A stretch of 47,881 bases of DNA, taken from the NCBI GenBank assembly GCA_004322275.1, contig SCTA01000025.1:1-47881 (forward strand), written 5' to 3'. The stretch is from a bacterium. Lineage in GTDB: Bacteria > Desulfobacterota > Deferrisomatia > Deferrisomatales > BM512. The position numbers were made by a program, and so were the translations under genes. A model generated the notes under the pieces. That model ran no database searches and had not been told where the DNA came from. It was given only the letters and a program-made list of their open reading frames with translations. The first letter of the stretch is position 1, and each line of letters starts with the position of its first letter. Shown here in pieces: positions 1-16,655 of the stretch.

Positions 1-148
1 AGGAGTAGAGATGGTAATGCCGGGCGACAACGTAAACCTCACCATCGAACTAATCACGCCCATCGCGATGGCCGACGGCCTTCGCTTTGCGATACGCGAA
101 GGCGGCAGAACCGTCGGCGCAGGCGTCGTCACCAAGATAATCGAGTAG
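1..148 (+). CDS. tuf: Elongation factor Tu, C-terminal end (partial)
   Basis: The first 148 bases hold the last 48 codons of EF-Tu in frame 2, ending in TAG. The translated tail contains VMPGDNV, the beta-barrel domain 3 strand [11 protein letters not shown] and the usual terminal I-x-E. EF-Tu delivers aminoacyl-tRNA to the ribosome as a GTP complex. The 5' part lies outside the window. The order tuf-rpmG-tRNA-Trp-secE-nusG is the classic bacterial arrangement and supports the call. Confidence 0.95.
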   Translation, partial: GVEMVMPGDNVNLTIELITPIAMADGLRFAIREGGRTVGAGVVTKIIE

Positions 149-193
149 TGAATGTTCGCGGCCAGCCGAGCCGGCCGCGAGGAGACTTGAGAG

Positions 194-343
194 ATGCGCG
201 ACAAGATCCAGCTTGCCTGCACTGAGTGCAAGCAGAAGAACTACCAGACCACGAAGAACAAGAAAAACACTCCGGGAAAGCTGGAGCTGAAGAAGTTTTG
301 CCGCTTCTGCTCAAAGCACACGCCCCACAAGGAATCGAAATAA
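194..343 (+). CDS. rpmG: 50S ribosomal protein L33
   Basis: A 49-codon gene that is too short for most ORF filters. It starts ATG 45 bases after tuf, behind a GGAGA Shine-Dalgarno. The protein begins [13 protein letters not shown] and has two CxxC pairs (CTEC near residue 9, CRFC near residue 36), the zinc-ribbon form of L33. The C-terminus HTPHKESK is typical. It is a structural protein of the large ribosomal subunit near the E site. The position between tuf and secE is conserved across bacteria. Confidence 0.95.
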   Translation: MRDKIQLACTECKQKNYQTTKNKKNTPGKLELKKFCRFCSKHTPHKESK

Positions 344-358
344 TTTACGTCAGGATAC

Positions 359-434
359 AGGCCAGTAGCTCTAATGGTAGAGCGCCGGACTCCAAATCCG
401 GATGTTGGGGGTTCGAGTCCCTCCTGGCCTGCCA
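359..434 (+). tRNA. tRNA-Trp (anticodon CCA)
   Basis: A complete 76-nt cloverleaf. The acceptor stem AGGCCAG pairs with CTGGCCT, the D-loop contains a GGTAGAGC variant, the anticodon loop is CTCCAAA (anticodon CCA), and the T-arm carries GGTTCGAGTCC. The 3' CCA is encoded. Its place between rpmG and secE is the usual tRNA-Trp position in proteobacterial tuf-secE-nusG clusters. Confidence 0.97.
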
Positions 435-454
435 TCTTGGTGAAGGGACCTTTC

Positions 455-640
455 ATGCTAGCTAAAGCGCAGGATTTTCTGAGGGAAGCGAAAGCCGAGC
501 TCCTGAAGGTGACCTGGCCTGACCGCAAGGTCACGGCGGCGTCAACCGTGGTGGTGGTCGCGGTCTCCCTTATCATCGGCATCTATCTTGGTATACTGGA
601 TGTCATTCTGAGCAAGATTTTTGAAATTATTTTCAAATAA
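455..640 (+). CDS. secE: Preprotein translocase subunit SecE
   Basis: A 61-aa single-membrane-span SecE. The N-terminal amphipathic region ends in the family hallmark ELLKVTWPDR (about residues 15-24). It is followed by one hydrophobic segment rich in V, I and G (about 32-55). SecE clamps SecY in the SecYEG channel. I chose the ATG at 455 because GAAGGGA lies just upstream and because it gives the usual short bacterial SecE. It is probably cotranscribed with the upstream tRNA and with nusG 31 bases downstream. Confidence 0.95.
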   Translation: MLAKAQDFLREAKAELLKVTWPDRKVTAASTVVVVAVSLIIGIYLGILDVILSKIFEIIFK

Positions 641-671
641 AGCGCTAGACGACGGAGCGGGTGACCTATAA

Positions 672-1202
672 ATGGCGAAACAGTGGTACGTCGTTCACAC
701 ATACTCGGGCTATGAGAATCGAGCCAAGCTTGCGCTCGAACAGCGCATCAAGGAATTCAACAAACAGGATTTCTTCGGCGACGTTCTCGTTCCTTCCGAA
801 AAGGTGGTCGAGGTCGTAAAGGGAGAGAAGCGGACAAGTTCCCGCAAGTTTTTCCCCGGCTACATACTTGTGCAGATGGAGCTCAACGACGAGACCTGGT
901 ACGTGGTGAAGAACACTCCCAAGGTAACTGGTTTCATCGGCGGTACGACGAATCCGACTCCGGTATCCGACGACGAGGTGAAGAAGATACTCGGTCAGAT
1001 GGAAGAGGGGCGCGTCAATCCCCGTCCGAAGTTCGAGTTCTCCCCCGGCGAGCAGATCAAGGTCATCGACGGACCTTTCAGCAATTTCACCGGCACGGTG
1101 GAGGACGTTCATCCCGAGAAGGGCAAGCTTCGCGTCCTTGTAAGCATCTTCGGACGCTCGACCCCCGTCGAGCTGGAATTTTTTCAGGTAGAAAAGACCT
1201 GA
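672..1202 (+). CDS. nusG: Transcription termination/antitermination factor NusG
   Basis: A 176-aa full-length NusG. The N-terminal NGN domain starts [17 protein letters not shown] and contains the FPGYILVQM strand (about residue 60). The C-terminal KOW domain has [19 protein letters not shown] (about residues 122-140). NusG binds the RNA polymerase clamp, suppresses pausing and couples to Rho or ribosomal S10. The start is fixed by the family N-terminus. Confidence 0.97.
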   Translation: MAKQWYVVHTYSGYENRAKLALEQRIKEFNKQDFFGDVLVPSEKVVEVVKGEKRTSSRKFFPGYILVQMELNDETWYVVKNTPKVTGFIGGTTNPTPVSDDEVKKILGQMEEGRVNPRPKFEFSPGEQIKVIDGPFSNFTGTVEDVHPEKGKLRVLVSIFGRSTPVELEFFQVEKT

Positions 1203-1251
1203 GCGGCGCCGCCGCCACAGGCCGGCACATTTAGTTCAAGGAGTTCTCGTC

Positions 1252-1677
1252 ATGGCCAAGAAAGTAACGGCTATGGTCAAATTGCAGATTCCGGGAGCGC
1301 AGGCAAACCCTTCGCCGCCCATCGGTCCCGCGCTCGGCCAGCACGGCGCCAACATCATGGAATTCTGCAAGGCGTTCAACGCCGCGACCAAGGATAATCC
1401 CGGCCTCATCATCCCGGTGGAGATCACCATCTTCTCCGACCGCTCCTTCACCTTCATCACGAAGACCCCGCCCGCTGCGGTTCTTCTCAAGCTGGCGGCG
1501 AAGATACCCAAGGGCTCCGGCGAGCCCAACAAGAACAAGGTCGGCAAGATAAAGCGCGAAGAAGTGCGCCGCATCGCCGCCGAGAAACTTGTCGATCTTA
1601 ACACGACCGATCTCGAGGCCGCCGTGCGCACCATCGAAGGCAGCGCGCGTTCAATGGGCCTCGAAGTAATAGACTGA
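1252..1677 (+). CDS. rplK: 50S ribosomal protein L11
   Basis: A 141-aa protein of typical length. It starts [18 protein letters not shown], followed by the conserved [11 protein letters not shown] (about residues 22-32), and ends with the rRNA-binding domain motif [11 protein letters not shown]11 forms the GTPase-associated centre with 23S rRNA and L10. The start has AAGGAG eight bases upstream. It heads the rplKA pair. Confidence 0.97.
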   Translation: MAKKVTAMVKLQIPGAQANPSPPIGPALGQHGANIMEFCKAFNAATKDNPGLIIPVEITIFSDRSFTFITKTPPAAVLLKLAAKIPKGSGEPNKNKVGKIKREEVRRIAAEKLVDLNTTDLEAAVRTIEGSARSMGLEVID

Positions 1678-1719
1678 ACAAAAGCAGTAGATTAAACCCG
1701 AGTAATTTATTAAACCGAG

Positions 1720-1775
1720 GTTGTTTAAAAACGTAACGAGAAGTAAACGGGTCTCGCAGCAGTTATTAAACAACC
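1720..1775 (+). repeat. R2 repeat, miniature copy inside the rplK-rplA gap
   Basis: A 10-bp perfect inverted repeat (GGTTGTTTAA at 1720-1729 and TTAAACAACC at 1766-1775) encloses AAACGTAACGAGAAG-TAAACGGGTCTCGCAGCAG. That interior matches the two ends of the longer R2 copy at 37549-37670 (left AACGTCGCGAGAAG, right TAAACGGGGCTCGCAGCACG) with the central core missing. It sits in an unusually long 135-bp gap between rplK and rplA. Confidence 0.6.
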
Positions 1776-1812
1776 TTCAAACAACGCAAAGCTTCGCGGT
1801 GGGAGACTAAGT

Positions 1813-2517
1813 ATGGCAAAGCGCGGTAAAAAAACTCTTGCGGCTCGCCAGAAGGTCGACAGGACCACCAAGTACACTCTCGATCAGGCTGTACAGCTGG
1901 TCACCGAGTCGGCCTTCGCGGGCTTTAACGAATCCGTCGATCTGGCGGTGAACCTGGGCGTCAACCCCGCCCACGCGGACCAGATGGTACGCGGCACCGT
2001 CGCACTTCCCCACGGCACCGGCAAAACCGTGCGCGTCCTCGTCTTCGCCAAGGGCGACAAGATGGCGGAAGCGCGCGACGCCGGAGCTGATTTCGTGGGC
2101 GCGGAAGACCTCGTCGAAAAAATCACGGGCGGATGGCTCGATTTCGACAGCGCGGTCGCAACCCCGGACATGATGGGCGTAGTGGGCAAGCTGGGCAGAG
2201 TGCTCGGTCCCCGCGGCCTCATGCCCAACCCCAAGACCAACACGGTGACTTTCGACGTTGCCAACGCCGTCAAGGAATTGAAGGCCGGCCGCGTGGAGTT
2301 CCGCGTCGAGAAGGCAGGCATCATTCAGGTGCCCGTCGGCAGGAAATCCTTCACGCCCGAGCAGATTCGCGAAAACGTCGAGGCCGTCATGGACAGCCTC
2401 GTCAAGGCGAAGCCCTCCACGGCGAAGGGAACCTACATCAAGGCCGTGGGCATCTCCACCACGATGGGCCCCGGCATCAAGATCGATCCGATTGAATTCG
2501 TCAAGGTGGCGAAGTAA
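1813..2517 (+). CDS. rplA: 50S ribosomal protein L1
   Basis: A 234-aa L1 of normal length. It carries the signature region [19 protein letters not shown] (about residues 128-146) and the C-terminal [10 protein letters not shown]1 binds the mobile L1 stalk of 23S rRNA and in many bacteria represses its own mRNA. The ATG follows GGTGGGAGAC. The 135-bp gap from rplK holds an R2-type hairpin, so translational coupling with L11 may be altered here. Confidence 0.97.
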   Translation: MAKRGKKTLAARQKVDRTTKYTLDQAVQLVTESAFAGFNESVDLAVNLGVNPAHADQMVRGTVALPHGTGKTVRVLVFAKGDKMAEARDAGADFVGAEDLVEKITGGWLDFDSAVATPDMMGVVGKLGRVLGPRGLMPNPKTNTVTFDVANAVKELKAGRVEFRVEKAGIIQVPVGRKSFTPEQIRENVEAVMDSLVKAKPSTAKGTYIKAVGISTTMGPGIKIDPIEFVKVAK

Positions 2518-2529
2518 GTAAATCCGTGC

Positions 2530-2640
2530 CTTCCGGGCCGTACGAAGACAGCAGGCGCCCTCGGGCTTAAAGTTAAAACGCCTGCCAAGTCGGCTGGATG
2601 GGATGGGGATTGGCTCTCCCCCCCTCTTTAGCGGCTGACC
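2530..2640 (+). promoter_or_regulatory. L10 leader (autoregulatory mRNA element of rplJL)
   Basis: The 175-base gap before rplJ contains the L10-leader signature: CGAAGACAGCAGGCG (2543-2557), an unpaired TTAAAGTTAAAA stretch, then CGCCTGCCAAG (2579-2589). GCAGGCG and CGCCTGC form a 7-bp stem. This matches the known ribosomal L10(L12)4 binding element, which represses translation of rplJL when free L10 accumulates. A covariance-model match to Rfam L10_leader would settle the exact limits. Confidence 0.85.
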
Positions 2641-2692
2641 GAAGGTATAATTGGCAAACCCTGGCTAAAGGCGAAAGGGGGTAGTAGACACA

Positions 2693-3211
2693 GTGGACAA
2701 ACAGAAAAAAGATCTGGAACTGGTCGAACTCCAGGCAAAGTTCAAAGCCGCCGGAGCCGTCTATTTTACCCACAACAAGGGTATGACGGTAAAAGCGACA
2801 AACGAGCTGCGCCGCTCCATAGACAAGAGCGGCGGAAAATACCGCGTGGCGAAGAACACCCTTCTTCGCATCGCGATCAGGGACACAGAGTTCTCTGTCC
2901 TCGAAAACAGCTTCAAGGGCCCGACGGGAATCATCTTCATCAGCGGTGATCCGGCGGCTGTCGCCAAGACGCTCCTCGAATTCGCGAAGAAAAACGACAA
3001 GCTCGAAATTCGCGGCGGCGCGCTCGGCGGCAAACTCCTCAGCGCGGACGACGTAACCGCGATAAGCAAGCTTCCCGGCAGGGAACAGCTTCTCGGAATG
3101 CTCGTCGGCGTCATGCAGGGGCCGCTCCGCAACCTCGTGGGTGTTCTCTCCGGTGTTCCGAGAAGCTGCGTGCAGGTTCTCAAGGCCATCGAAGAGAAGA
3201 AGGCTGCCTGA
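2693..3211 (+). CDS. rplJ: 50S ribosomal protein L10
   Basis: A 172-aa L10. It starts with GTG (MDKQKKDLELVELQAKFK) behind AAAGGGGG, and contains the conserved KNTLLRIA (about residues 57-64) and GPTGIIF motifs. The C-terminal helix that binds L7/L12 dimers is present (LKAIEEKKA). L10 forms the base of the ribosomal stalk. Translation is probably controlled by the leader just upstream. Confidence 0.96.
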   Translation: MDKQKKDLELVELQAKFKAAGAVYFTHNKGMTVKATNELRRSIDKSGGKYRVAKNTLLRIAIRDTEFSVLENSFKGPTGIIFISGDPAAVAKTLLEFAKKNDKLEIRGGALGGKLLSADDVTAISKLPGREQLLGMLVGVMQGPLRNLVGVLSGVPRSCVQVLKAIEEKKAA

Positions 3212-3278
3212 GTCCTTCCGGCTCGCAGACCAAAAAAGTTCACAATCCTCGTTTCATTCAGAATAGGAGAAAAGAAAA

Positions 3279-3659
3279 ATGTCCGTTACCAAAGAAGATG
3301 TCGTCAAGTTTATCGAGAATATGACCGTGCTTGAGCTTTCCCAGCTCGTCAAGGAGCTGGAGGAAAAGTTCGGCGTCACCGCTTCGGCCCCCATGGCTTT
3401 CGCCGCCATGCCCGCCGCCGCCGCTGAGGCCGCCGTTGTCGAGGAGAAGACTGAATTCAACGTCAAGCTCACCGATTCCGGCGCCAACAAGATCCAGGTC
3501 ATCAAGGTGGTCCGTCAGATCACCGGCCTCGGTCTCAAGGAAGCCAAGGACCTCGTCGATGGCGCTCCGAGCCTGGTCAAGGAAGCAGTCTCCAAGGACG
3601 AAGCCAACGAAATCAAGGCCAAGATTGAAGAGGTTGGCGGCAAGGTCGAAATCGCCTAG
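3279..3659 (+). CDS. rplL: 50S ribosomal protein L7/L12
   Basis: A 126-aa acidic stalk protein. It has an N-terminal dimerisation domain ([17 protein letters not shown]), an Ala-rich hinge (about residues 38-52) and the C-terminal domain with [24 protein letters not shown]12 recruits translational GTPases. The start ATG follows AGGAGAAAAGAAAA. Confidence 0.97.
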   Translation: MSVTKEDVVKFIENMTVLELSQLVKELEEKFGVTASAPMAFAAMPAAAAEAAVVEEKTEFNVKLTDSGANKIQVIKVVRQITGLGLKEAKDLVDGAPSLVKEAVSKDEANEIKAKIEEVGGKVEIA

Positions 3660-3696
3660 CTCCATAAGGGCGGCGAATAATCTCTCCAGAAAGTCT

Positions 3697-3745
3697 GGGG
3701 GCTCACGAGCCTTGATGGGTTCGTGCGCCCCCTGTTTTGGCTTTT
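3697..3745 (+). terminator. Attenuator-like hairpin between rplL and rpoB
   Basis: GGGGGC (3697-3702) pairs with GCCCCC (3727-3732), with an inner CACGA/TCGTG stem. It is followed by TGTTTTGGCTTTTT. This is a fairly strong hairpin with a broken T tract. It is well placed to act as the partial terminator/attenuator that in many bacteria lowers rpoBC transcription relative to rplJL. Confidence 0.6.
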
Positions 3746-3869
3746 TAAAACCGGTAACCCCAGGGCGCGCTTCGCGCGTCTAAGGGGCTTGCTGGACAGA
3801 TTGCTGAAATGCCTTAAATTTAAAGGGGTTTTCAGCTTCTGCACTCCGTCCCTGCGAAGGGGCGCGAAA

Positions 3870-3947
3870 ATGGCTGTAATTCAGCCATCTTGCGAGTGCC
3901 GGGTTTTCCCGGCGCCAAATGAAAAACCCCGCCTGGGGAGTTTTTCA
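3870..3947 (+). promoter_or_regulatory. Cluster of three further hairpins before rpoB
   Basis: Three adjacent palindromes lie in the 352-base rplL-rpoB gap. ATGGCTG/CAGCCAT is at 3870-3888. GCCGGG-TTTT-CCCGGC is at 3898-3913. TGAAAAAC-CCC/GGG-a-GTTTTTCA is at 3920-3947, 11 bp with one bulge and ending in T5. Together they could be an RNase processing site and/or a second attenuator. I see no open reading frame and no clear -35/-10 pair here. Confidence 0.45.
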
Positions 3948-4011
3948 TTCTACTGTTAGACAAGGCCCGCAAGGCCTTTGCACCTGATTCTCCAGAAGGA
4001 GTTGACACGGA

Positions 4012-8136
<4,125 letters not shown>

Positions 8137-8196
8137 TCCCGGCCGTAACGGAAGTTAACCGAGATTAAGCCTTTTCTTGTTAAGGAGGTCAACGCC

Positions 8197-12294
<4,098 letters not shown>

Positions 12295-12302
12295 ATAGCG
12301 AT

Positions 12303-12334
12303 AACGGCCTTCCCGATGGGAAGGCCGTTTTTTT
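12303..12334 (+). terminator. Intrinsic terminator after rpoC
   Basis: A perfect 12-bp stem AACGGCCTTCCC / GGGAAGGCCGTT with loop GAT, followed by a run of seven T. It marks the 3' end of the ribosomal protein-RNA polymerase operon. Confidence 0.95.
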
Positions 12335-12417
12335 GAGGCCCCGGGCCTTTCTTTAATCCGGCGTTGCGCTATCCTGAGCGGGGCCGGGTGAAAGATTGCG
12401 AAAACGGTTCGCGGGCG

Positions 12418-12446
12418 TTGACCGTGAAACCCGCCGGTGATATATA
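12418..12446 (+). promoter_or_regulatory. Sigma70-type promoter of the pyrimidine operon
   Basis: TTGACC (12418-12423), a 17-base spacer, and TATATA (12441-12446). This is close to consensus in a GC-rich background. Transcription would begin near 12453, giving a leader of about 100 bases ahead of pyrR that contains a short ORF and a terminator. Confidence 0.75.
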
Positions 12447-12475
12447 CGCACGAACTAAATGGAGGAATCCTCATC

Positions 12476-12544
12476 ATGGGATGCCCGGTAAAGAACCATC
12501 ACAAACAAGACCTTCCGCCTCGCGGCGAGAAGGTTTTTTTTTGA
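12476..12544 (+). CDS. Putative 22-aa pyr operon leader peptide
   Basis: ATG at 12476 with GGAGGA ten bases upstream opens a 22-codon frame (MGCPVKNHHKQDLPPRGEKV followed by FF) that stops at TGA 12542-12544. The last codons GTT TTT TTT are the U-tract of the terminator itself, so the ribosome would read through the whole terminator stem. This resembles the logic of the enterobacterial pyrBI leader, where a ribosome close behind a UTP-starved polymerase prevents hairpin formation. That such a peptide is made is inferred. Confidence 0.5.
   Translation: MGCPVKNHHKQDLPPRGEKVFF
12510..12542 (+). terminator. Attenuator terminator before pyrR
   Basis: The stem ACCTTC-CGCC / GGCG-a-GAAGGT (10 bp, one bulged A) has a TCGC loop and runs directly into eight T. 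It lies between the promoter at 12418 and pyrR, so it must be read through for operon expression. Control could be by UTP-sensitive translation of the overlapping leader ORF or by PyrR protein. I do not find a convincing copy of the PyrR-binding loop known from Bacillus. Confidence 0.8.
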
Positions 12545-12554
12545 GGTGCGCAAG

Positions 12555-13124
12555 ATGAGCGAGGAACTCCCGAAAAACATCATGGACGCGGCCGCCCTCA
12601 AGAGGACGGTCGAGAGGATGGCCCACGAGATACTCGAAACGGAGGGAGGGGCCGAAGGGCTCGCCCTCATCGGAGTGGTGAGGAAGGGCGATTACCTCGC
12701 CGCGAGGCTCAAGACGGTGATCGACCGCGTAGAGGGAGTGACGGTGCCTCTGGGCAGGCTGGACATCACCCTCTACCGCGACGACCTCGGAAGGTCGGGT
12801 TCCTCTCCGGTCGTCAGAAAGACCCAGATTCCCTTCGACATCACCGGCAAGACCATAGTCCTCGTGGATGACGTTCTTTTCACCGGCCGCACCACAAGGG
12901 CCGCCCTCGACGCCATCATGGATTACGGAAGGCCAAGGGCGATACGCTTCGCGGCCCTCATCGACAGAGGCAACAGGGAGCTTCCCATCCAGCCTGATTT
13001 CACGGGGATGAAGGTGAAGACCGGACGGGGCGAGAGGGTCATGGTAGAATTGTCGGAGGACGGGCTGGAGGATTCGGTCTACCTTATGAACGCGAAAGCC
13101 GGATGGATTCCGGGGGAGGACTGA
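12555..13124 (+). CDS. pyrR: PyrR: pyrimidine operon attenuation protein / uracil phosphoribosyltransferase
   Basis: A 189-aa PyrR. It has the PRPP-binding loop TIVLVDDVLFTGRTTRAA (about residues 98-115), the family N-terminal region LKRTVERMAHEILE, and the PyrR motif ALIDRGNRELPIQPDFTG. PyrR senses UMP/UTP and regulates pyr mRNA; some members have weak uracil phosphoribosyltransferase activity. I prefer the ATG at 12555 over the GTG at 12546 because GAGG lies 9 bases before it. It is the first gene of the operon, and pyrB starts 3 bases after its stop. Confidence 0.93.
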   Translation: MSEELPKNIMDAAALKRTVERMAHEILETEGGAEGLALIGVVRKGDYLAARLKTVIDRVEGVTVPLGRLDITLYRDDLGRSGSSPVVRKTQIPFDITGKTIVLVDDVLFTGRTTRAALDAIMDYGRPRAIRFAALIDRGNRELPIQPDFTGMKVKTGRGERVMVELSEDGLEDSVYLMNAKAGWIPGED

Positions 13125-13127
13125 TCG

Positions 13128-14054
13128 ATGGCTTTCTCCGGCAAGGACCTCCTCGGCATGGCGCCCCTCGGGGCCGAAGAGATAACCGCGATACTCGATT
13201 CGGCGGAAGGGTTCGCCGACGTGAGCAAGAGGGACGTGAAGAAGGTGCCCGCCCTTCGCGGCAAGACGGTGGTCAACCTCTTCTTCGAGCCCTCCACGAG
13301 GACCCGCGTCTCCTTCGAGATAGCGCAAAAGCGCCTTTCGGCGGACGCGGTGAACTTCACCTCCTCGGGCAGTTCGACGACGAAGGGAGAGACCCTTCTC
13401 GATACGGTTAAGAATATCGAGGCGATGGCCCCCTCGGTGCTGGTCATACGCCACTCTGCCGCCGGGGCCCCGCACTTCGTGGCGAAGCGCACCCGCGCGG
13501 CGGTGGTCAACGCTGGCGACGGCAGGCACGAGCACCCCACGCAGGCGCTCCTCGACCTCTTCACCATAAGGAAGAGCAAGGGGGCGATAGCCGGGCAGAA
13601 GGTCTCGATAATCGGCGACATAGCCAACAGCAGGGTCGCCCGCTCGGACATCAATGCCCTTAATAAGCTCGGGGCTAAGGTGACTATCTGCGGCCCCGCG
13701 ACTATGCTCCCGCCGAGGCCGGAGGTGCTGGGGGTGAGGGCGGTGACGCGGCTGGAGGAGGCTCTTGAGGGGGCTGACGTGGTCATTGCCCTGCGGATAC
13801 AAAAGGAGCGCCAGACGGGGGGTAACTTTCCCTCAAACCGCGAATACGCGACTTTTTTCGGTATCACCCCGCGTAAACTCGAAATGACCGCGAAAGACTG
13901 CATAGTGATGCACCCCGGCCCGATAAACAGGGGGGTCGAGCTTTCTTCCGACGTGGCCGACGGCCCCCGCTCGGTTATACTTGACCAGGTTGAGGCGGGT
14001 GTCGCGGTGCGCATGGCGGTTATCTACATGCTGGCCGGAGGCGACTTCAAATGA
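13128..14054 (+). CDS. pyrB: Aspartate carbamoyltransferase catalytic subunit
   Basis: A 308-aa ATCase. It carries the carbamoyl-phosphate loop [11 protein letters not shown] (about residues 52-62) and [10 protein letters not shown] (about 135-144). It condenses carbamoyl phosphate with aspartate in the second step of UMP synthesis. No pyrI regulatory subunit is present nearby, consistent with the pyrR-linked class of operon. The stop codon overlaps the pyrC start (ATGA), implying translational coupling. Confidence 0.96.
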   Translation: MAFSGKDLLGMAPLGAEEITAILDSAEGFADVSKRDVKKVPALRGKTVVNLFFEPSTRTRVSFEIAQKRLSADAVNFTSSGSSTTKGETLLDTVKNIEAMAPSVLVIRHSAAGAPHFVAKRTRAAVVNAGDGRHEHPTQALLDLFTIRKSKGAIAGQKVSIIGDIANSRVARSDINALNKLGAKVTICGPATMLPPRPEVLGVRAVTRLEEALEGADVVIALRIQKERQTGGNFPSNREYATFFGITPRKLEMTAKDCIVMHPGPINRGVELSSDVADGPRSVILDQVEAGVAVRMAVIYMLAGGDFK

Positions 14055-15349
14055 AAACGGTCATAAGGGGCGCTCACGTAATCGACCCGGCGAACGACGT
14101 GGATTCGGTGATGGAAATCCGCGTCGAAGACGGGATTATAAAGGCGGTCGCGCCATCCGTGGACAGGGCCGGAGCCGAGGTCATCGACGCCGGAGGGCTC
14201 CACCTCTTCCCCGGCCTCGTGGACATTCACGTCCACCTTCGCGAGCCGGGTCAGGAGTACAAGGAGACGATAGCAACCGGCACGAGGGCGGCGGCGGCGG
14301 GAGGCTTTACCTCGGTTGCCTGCATGCCCAACACCCTGCCGGTTAACGACAACGCCTCGATAACCGGGTATATTCTCGAAAAAGCCCGCGAGGAGGGCGT
14401 CTGCCGGGTCTACCCGGTGGGGGCGATATCGAAGGGTCAAAAGGGCGAGGAGCTCGCCGAGATGGGGGAACTGCGGCAGGCCGGGTGCGTCGCGGTGAGC
14501 GACGACGGAAGGCCGGTAGACTCCTCCCTCCTCATGCGGAAGGCGCTGGAATACGCGAAGGGCTTCGGCCTCACGGTGATAAGCCACTGCGAGGACCTGG
14601 AGCTGGCGCGGGGCGGGGCGATGAACGAGGGGGCGGTCTCCTCCCTTCTCGGGATGCCCGCCATTCCCTCGGAGGCCGAGGAGATAATGGCCGCCCGCGA
14701 CATAATGCTGGCGCGGCGCGCCGGGGCCAGACTCCACCTCGCCCACCTCTCCACCGCCGGGTCGATGGAGCTTCTGCGCTGGGGCAAGGCCATCGGCGTG
14801 AAGGTGACGGGGGAAACCGCTCCTCATTATTTCACCCTCACGGAAGAGCTTGTAAAGACCTTCGACTCGGTTTACAAGATGAACCCGCCGCTTCGGGCGG
14901 GCGAAGACCTCGAAGCGGTCACTAGGGCGCTTGCGGAGGGGGTTATCGACGCGATAGCGACCGACCACGCCCCTCACGGCAGGGACGAAAAGGAGGTAGA
15001 GTTCGAGGCCGCCCACAACGGCGTAATCGGGCTCGAAACCAGCTTCGCCCTGGCCCTTTCGCTCTGGCGCGAGGGGAAGGCGGGGCTGTCCACGATAATC
15101 CGCGCGCTCACCATCGGGCCTTCAAGGGCGCTCGGACTCCCCTCGGGAACCCTCTCCCCCGGCGCGAGGGCGGATATCGTTCTCGCCGACCTCGGGGCGA
15201 AGTGGCTTGTGGAGCCGGAAAAATTCAAATCGAAGGCGAGGAACTGCCCCTTCGCGGGGATGACATTGACCGGAAAGACGGTAAGGACGATCGTCGGCGG
15301 CAAAACTGTGTATCTCGATGGAGAGATAACCGCCGATAATATCATATAG
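14051..15349 (+). CDS. pyrC: Dihydroorotase (class I)
   Basis: A 432-aa amidohydrolase. The metal-binding motif [10 protein letters not shown] lies near residue 57, DDGRPV near 155, the third-site histidine in ISHCED near 177, and TDHAPHG near 303. It cyclises N-carbamoyl-aspartate to dihydroorotate. The length and the HVHLREPG motif place it with the longer PyrC/allantoinase-like class I enzymes and not with E. coli-type class II. It is active-looking, with no missing ligand. Confidence 0.95.
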   Translation: MKTVIRGAHVIDPANDVDSVMEIRVEDGIIKAVAPSVDRAGAEVIDAGGLHLFPGLVDIHVHLREPGQEYKETIATGTRAAAAGGFTSVACMPNTLPVNDNASITGYILEKAREEGVCRVYPVGAISKGQKGEELAEMGELRQAGCVAVSDDGRPVDSSLLMRKALEYAKGFGLTVISHCEDLELARGGAMNEGAVSSLLGMPAIPSEAEEIMAARDIMLARRAGARLHLAHLSTAGSMELLRWGKAIGVKVTGETAPHYFTLTEELVKTFDSVYKMNPPLRAGEDLEAVTRALAEGVIDAIATDHAPHGRDEKEVEFEAAHNGVIGLETSFALALSLWREGKAGLSTIIRALTIGPSRALGLPSGTLSPGARADIVLADLGAKWLVEPEKFKSKARNCPFAGMTLTGKTVRTIVGGKTVYLDGEITADNII

Positions 15350-15362
15350 CGGAGATTTCTGG

Positions 15363-16499
15363 ATGGATAAGGCGATTCTGGCCCTCGCGGACGGGACGGT
15401 CTACGAAGGGATATCCTTCGGCGCGAAGGGCGAAACCGTCGGCGAAGTGGTCTTCAACACCGCGATGAGCGGTTATCAGGAAGTGCTGTCCGACCCCTCC
15501 TACAAGGGGCAGATGGTTGCCATGACTTATACCGAGATAGGAAACTACGGCCTCAACGACGAGGATTTCGAGTCCTCGGGCATTCAGGTCGAGGGTTTCA
15601 TAGTCAAGGAGGCGTGGAAAACCCCCTCCAACTGGCGAGCCAAGACCTCCCTTCACGAGGGGCTCTTGAAGGCGGGAGTCCTCGGCATCGAGGGGATAGA
15701 CACGCGCTCCCTGACAAAGCACCTGCGCGACTACGGGGCCCAGATGGGGGTCATCTCCACCATCGACCTCGACCACAAGAGCCTTGTGGAGAAGGCCAGA
15801 AACGCGCCCTCCATCGAGGGGCGCGACCTCGTCGGCGAAGTGACCTGCAAAACCCCCTTCAAGTGGGAGATCGGCGACTGGAGCCTCGAAAAGGGGTATA
15901 CCAGGCCCCGCTCCTCCCGCTACAACGTCGTCGCTTACGACTGCGGCATAAAGTACAACATCCTCCGGCGGCTCACCTCGGTCGGCTGCGCGGTAACGGT
16001 AGTCCCGGCCTCTACGAGCGCCGAAGAGGTGCTCGCGCTGAATCCCGACGGGATATTCCTCTCCAACGGCCCCGGCGACCCCGCGGCGGTTCCCTACCTC
16101 GCCGAAAACGTGCAAAAGCTCCTCGGCAAGAAGCCGATCTTCGGGATATGCCTCGGGAACCAGATACTCGGAATCGCGCTCGGAGCGGTCACCCGGAAGC
16201 TCAAATTCGGCCACCACGGCGCGAACCAGCCGGTAAAGGACCTCACAACGGGAAAGGTCGAGATAACCAGCCAGAACCACAATTTCGTGGTGGACATGGA
16301 GAGCCTCAAAAACAGCCCCCACGGCGAGCTGGTCAGGGTTTCGCACCTGAATCTCAACGACAACACTGTGGAGGGGATGGAGCACCTCGAAATGCCGGTT
16401 TTCAGCGTCCAGTACCACCCCGAGGCGAGCCCCGGCCCGCACGACGCCTCCTATCTTTTCAAGCGCTTCACCGATATGATTGAAAAAGCGGGCAAATAG
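15363..16499 (+). CDS. carA: Carbamoyl-phosphate synthase small (glutamine amidotransferase) subunit
   Basis: A 378-aa CarA. The N-terminal CPSase_sm domain begins [10 protein letters not shown] with [11 protein letters not shown]. The class I amidotransferase domain has the nucleophile in [11 protein letters not shown] (Cys near residue 262) and the His-Glu pair in [11 protein letters not shown] (near 353). The elbow reads GNQ where most CarA have GHQ, a modest variation outside the triad. It supplies ammonia to CarB, but the two genes are separated here by about 700 bases of foreign-looking DNA. Confidence 0.95.
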   Translation: MDKAILALADGTVYEGISFGAKGETVGEVVFNTAMSGYQEVLSDPSYKGQMVAMTYTEIGNYGLNDEDFESSGIQVEGFIVKEAWKTPSNWRAKTSLHEGLLKAGVLGIEGIDTRSLTKHLRDYGAQMGVISTIDLDHKSLVEKARNAPSIEGRDLVGEVTCKTPFKWEIGDWSLEKGYTRPRSSRYNVVAYDCGIKYNILRRLTSVGCAVTVVPASTSAEEVLALNPDGIFLSNGPGDPAAVPYLAENVQKLLGKKPIFGICLGNQILGIALGAVTRKLKFGHHGANQPVKDLTTGKVEITSQNHNFVVDMESLKNSPHGELVRVSHLNLNDNTVEGMEHLEMPVFSVQYHPEASPGPHDASYLFKRFTDMIEKAGK

Positions 16500-16521
16500 C
16501 CCGGATTTTTAGGAGATGTAG

Positions 16522-16640
16522 AAAAACGTCGCGAGAAGATCCGGTTACAAGGAGACGTCTAGCGAGAAGCGAGACGAACTGGTAGTTAGACGAGCTTTCG
16601 ACGACCATCAGGCGCTACTGGATATCGTTTACGCCCTCAC
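16522..16640 (+). repeat. R2-like repeat variant between carA and the inserted gene
   Basis: Begins AAAAACGTCGCGAGAAG, identical over 15 bases to the left end of the R2 copy at 37549, then CGGTTACAAGGAG as in that copy. After this it diverges but keeps an alternating GCGAG/CGAAG texture. No matching right arm is adjacent. A right-end-like segment (AAGTAAACTGGTTCACAGCAGTTTTT) appears only beyond the next gene at about 17144-17168. Confidence 0.5.
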
Positions 16641-16655
16641 GCGAAGGAGATTTTA

